DNA of 17,491 nt from the NCBI RefSeq assembly GCF_023230885.1, contig NZ_JALNWM010000049.1:1-17491 (forward strand), read 5' to 3'. A program made the translations under genes and the position numbers. The DNA comes from Desulfocurvus sp. Lineage in GTDB: Bacteria > Desulfobacterota > Desulfovibrionia > Desulfovibrionales > Desulfovibrionaceae. The notes under the pieces were generated by a model. It was not told where the DNA came from and made no database searches. It saw only the letters and a program-made list of their open reading frames with translations. This document shows, piece after piece, positions 16,071 through 17,491 of this stretch (positions are counted from its first letter, which is position 1; each line of letters opens with the position of its first letter).

Positions 16071-16658
16071 TCATTCCTCCTTGTTGCGGGTCAGATAGGA
16101 AACCACCGCGCCCACGCTGCGGCCTCCGGCCAGGGGCGCGCCGTGGGGGACTGTCCCCAGCACGGTGAAGCCCAGGTCGCGCACCAGGCCCAGGGCCGCC
16201 CCGTTGGTGCGCGGGGTCACGCCCACCAGCACCTCGATGAGCGGCCGTCCGTCGGACCCGGCCACGGACAGCAGCCAGTCGGTGACGTAGAAGCCGATGA
16301 TCCGCGCCGGGCTGCCGAAATAGTCGCGCAGCACGGCGAAATGGATGCGCGCCGAGCGCCCGCAGCGGCCGTCGAGCCAGAACAGGGCCGCCGGGTCGCC
16401 GTCGGCGTAGACGGCATAGAAGGCCCGTCCGGGCTCCCCGGCGAAGGCGACGAAACCCCGGGCGTCGGTCACCGCGCCGTCGAAGAAGACGTGGCGCGCG
16501 AGGCCGTCGTCCTCCAGGCGCTCCCACAGGGCCTCCAGGTCGATGGCGTCCAGCCCGCCGGGGTGGGCGCGGATGTCCAGCACCCCCAGGGCTGGGACGG
16601 CGCGGGGCCGGGCGCGGCGGGCGCGCGGGGACGAAACGGGCTGCGGTGCGTGGCGCAT
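16071..16658 (-). CDS. GNAT-fold acyltransferase-like phage protein
   Basis: A 195-residue protein. After an Arg-rich N-terminus (1-20) comes a GNAT-like core: FAGEPGRAFYAVYADGDPA (72-90) as early strands, RIHFAVLRDY (104-113), a helix and strands to LIEVLVGVTP (140-149), then R150-x-x-G153-x-A155, the acetyl-CoA pyrophosphate-binding loop, and the LGF closing strand (162-164). Possible acceptors are unknown. Its ATG overlaps the terminase stop by one base (TGATG), with GGAGG four bases upstream. Proteins of this type occur beside terminase genes in other T7-like proviruses. Whether it is an active enzyme is not shown by the sequence. Confidence 0.72.
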   Translation of the reverse strand: MRHAPQPVSSPRARRARPRAVPALGVLDIRAHPGGLDAIDLEALWERLEDDGLARHVFFDGAVTDARGFVAFAGEPGRAFYAVYADGDPAALFWLDGRCGRSARIHFAVLRDYFGSPARIIGFYVTDWLLSVAGSDGRPLIEVLVGVTPRTNGAALGLVRDLGFTVLGTVPHGAPLAGGRSVGAVVSYLTRNKEE

Positions 16659-17491
16659 CAGTCCTCCAGGGCCCCGGCACCGGGCCGGGGGCCGAAGCTG
16701 CGGTTGGCGCCGTCGGCGTAGCGCTGGGCCGGGGCGGCCCCGCGCACGGGCGCGGCGAAGGTCAGGGCCAGGGCATCGGCCAGGTCCGGGCTGCGCAGGC
16801 CCCGGGCGCGCATCTGCTCCTTGGGCTCGAGCACCAGGCGCGAGGCGCTGTCCCAGCTGTAGGACGGCGCGGTGAGGTCGGCGTGCAGCGCGTCGTCGTC
16901 GGGCAGGTCGGCCTGGGGCTCGTCGGCCAGCCAGTCGCGCAACAGGCCCCACATCTCGGCGCGCTTGTTGCGGTATCGCTCGGGGCGCAGGGGCCGCGCG
17001 CCGAAGTTCACCGGGGTCACCCGGCGCTCGAAGCCCATCTCGCGCAGGCGGTCCACCACCCCGGCGCCCAGGCCGCCCACGTCCACGAACAGCCTCTCCA
17101 CGCGCGGGCTTTCGGACTCCAGCATCCGCCGGCACAGCCCGGCCACCTGCATGGTGTCGCAGCCGCGCCAGGAGCGCAGGCCGAAGGCCTTGCGGCCCTG
17201 GCGGAAGACGGCCGCCGTGGCGTCGTCGCCAAACCGCGCGGGGTCCACCCCCGCCACCACCGGGCCGTGTCCGCTCTCGGCGGCCCGGCGCGCGCGCAGG
17301 ACCAGCAGCGGATCGATGAACGGGTCCAGGCCCGTTGTCTGGAATGCCTCGGCGGGCGTGGCCGGATATTCCTGGCGGAAGAGCCGCTCGTCCTTGAGCT
17401 CGGCGATCTTGGCCCGGCGCCAGGCCACCTGGCCCGGGGTCAGGCCGTGCAGGGCCATGTATTCGGCCTCCTGCTCGTCGGGGGCGAAGTC
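16658..17491 (-). CDS. terL: Phage terminase large subunit, C-terminal part (gene continues beyond window)
   Basis: The visible 277 residues cover the end of the ATPase region and the nuclease domain of the packaging motor. The frame remains open to the right edge (the first visible residues are DFAPDEQEAEYM), so an internal Met at 17458 is not the start. ATPase-to-nuclease junction: FRQEYPATPAEAFQTTG. The RNase H-like nuclease shows its three acidic clusters: GVDPARFGDD (visible residues 81-90), FVDVGGLGAGVVDRL (135-149), and LRSPDLADALALTFA (232-246), giving Asp83, Asp137 and Asp239 as likely metal ligands. YRNKRAEMW and DDALHADL blocks match terminases of podovirus-like proviruses. The GNAT gene starts at its stop. 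Confidence 0.92.
   Translation of the reverse strand, partial: DFAPDEQEAEYMALHGLTPGQVAWRRAKIAELKDERLFRQEYPATPAEAFQTTGLDPFIDPLLVLRARRAAESGHGPVVAGVDPARFGDDATAAVFRQGRKAFGLRSWRGCDTMQVAGLCRRMLESESPRVERLFVDVGGLGAGVVDRLREMGFERRVTPVNFGARPLRPERYRNKRAEMWGLLRDWLADEPQADLPDDDALHADLTAPSYSWDSASRLVLEPKEQMRARGLRSPDLADALALTFAAPVRGAAPAQRYADGANRSFGPRPGAGALED

Larger units (their letters stand above)
7255..17491 (-). mobile_element. Podovirus-type prophage structural module (T7-like / BPP-1-like), incomplete in the window
   Basis: Thirteen contiguous minus-strand genes encode packaging, head and short-tail functions in the order terminase, GNAT, small protein, portal, Bbp19-like, scaffold, capsid, Bbp16-like cement, unknown, gp11-like, gp12-like, gp13-like, gp14-like. 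Gaps are a few bases, and several starts overlap the preceding stop. No sheath, tail tube or tape-measure gene is present, which fits a podovirus. The block stops abruptly after gp14-like; no integrase, repressor, replication, lysis, fibre or gp15/gp16-like gene is visible. The right end lies outside the window. No reading frame in the block is visibly broken. Confidence 0.88.

Noticed and set aside
7255..17491. Gene transfer agent instead of prophage
   Set aside because: The genes are podovirus-type (T7/BPP-1) without tape-measure or long-tail genes, and nothing in the window indicates a GTA. It remains possible only as domestication, noted under findings.

Overview
The window is very GC-rich double-stranded bacterial DNA with two parts. 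Positions 1 to about 7124 look like ordinary chromosome. Positions about 7255 to 17491 hold part of a podovirus-type prophage (T7-like / BPP-1-like structural genes) on the minus strand, running off the right edge inside the terminase gene. The gene set (SlyD-like FKBP, TesA with YbbA/YbbP, MarC, Gdx, an iron-sulfur-flavoprotein-like protein) and the extreme GC content would fit a GC-rich proteobacterium or Desulfovibrio-like Desulfobacterota. That assignment is inference only, because no taxonomic marker is present.

Host part, left to right. A guanidinium exporter gene (gdx/sugE, minus) is preceded by a candidate guanidine-II (mini-ykkC) riboswitch. Next is tRNA-Ser(UGA) on the minus strand with a clear sigma-70-type promoter, then about 550 bp of very GC-rich sequence without a convincing gene. 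slyD-like and tesA genes follow as a tight plus-strand pair. They converge on a two-gene minus-strand ABC operon (ybbA-like ATPase, ybbP-like permease) across a strong bidirectional terminator. TesA, YbbA and YbbP are also neighbours in E. coli, so this is a conserved functional neighbourhood. Divergent from ybbA is a flavodoxin-fold protein with a compact four-cysteine motif. Its stop codon overlaps that of a convergent marC gene.

Prophage part, in transcription order (right to left): large terminase (C-terminal part only), a GNAT-fold protein, a small glycine-rich protein, portal, a small Bbp19-like protein, scaffold, major capsid, Bbp16-like cement protein, a 107-aa unknown protein, tail tubular A (gp11-like), tail tubular B / nozzle (gp12-like), gp13-like protein and gp14-like internal virion protein. 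Genes are separated by a few bases or overlap at TGATG/ATGA, so they almost certainly form one translationally coupled operon for DNA packaging, head assembly and the short tail. After the gp14-like gene the phage genes stop and about 130 bp later host marC begins. There is no gp15/gp16-like ejection protein, fibre, lysis or integration gene in the window. The element therefore either ends here as a truncated remnant or has an unusual gene order with the missing genes to the right.

The points most worth a second look are the riboswitch upstream of gdx, the two possible TesA starts (secreted or cytoplasmic), the abrupt phage/host junction with its hairpin, and the two GNAT-fold proteins in the phage module, one of which keeps a recognisable CoA-binding motif.
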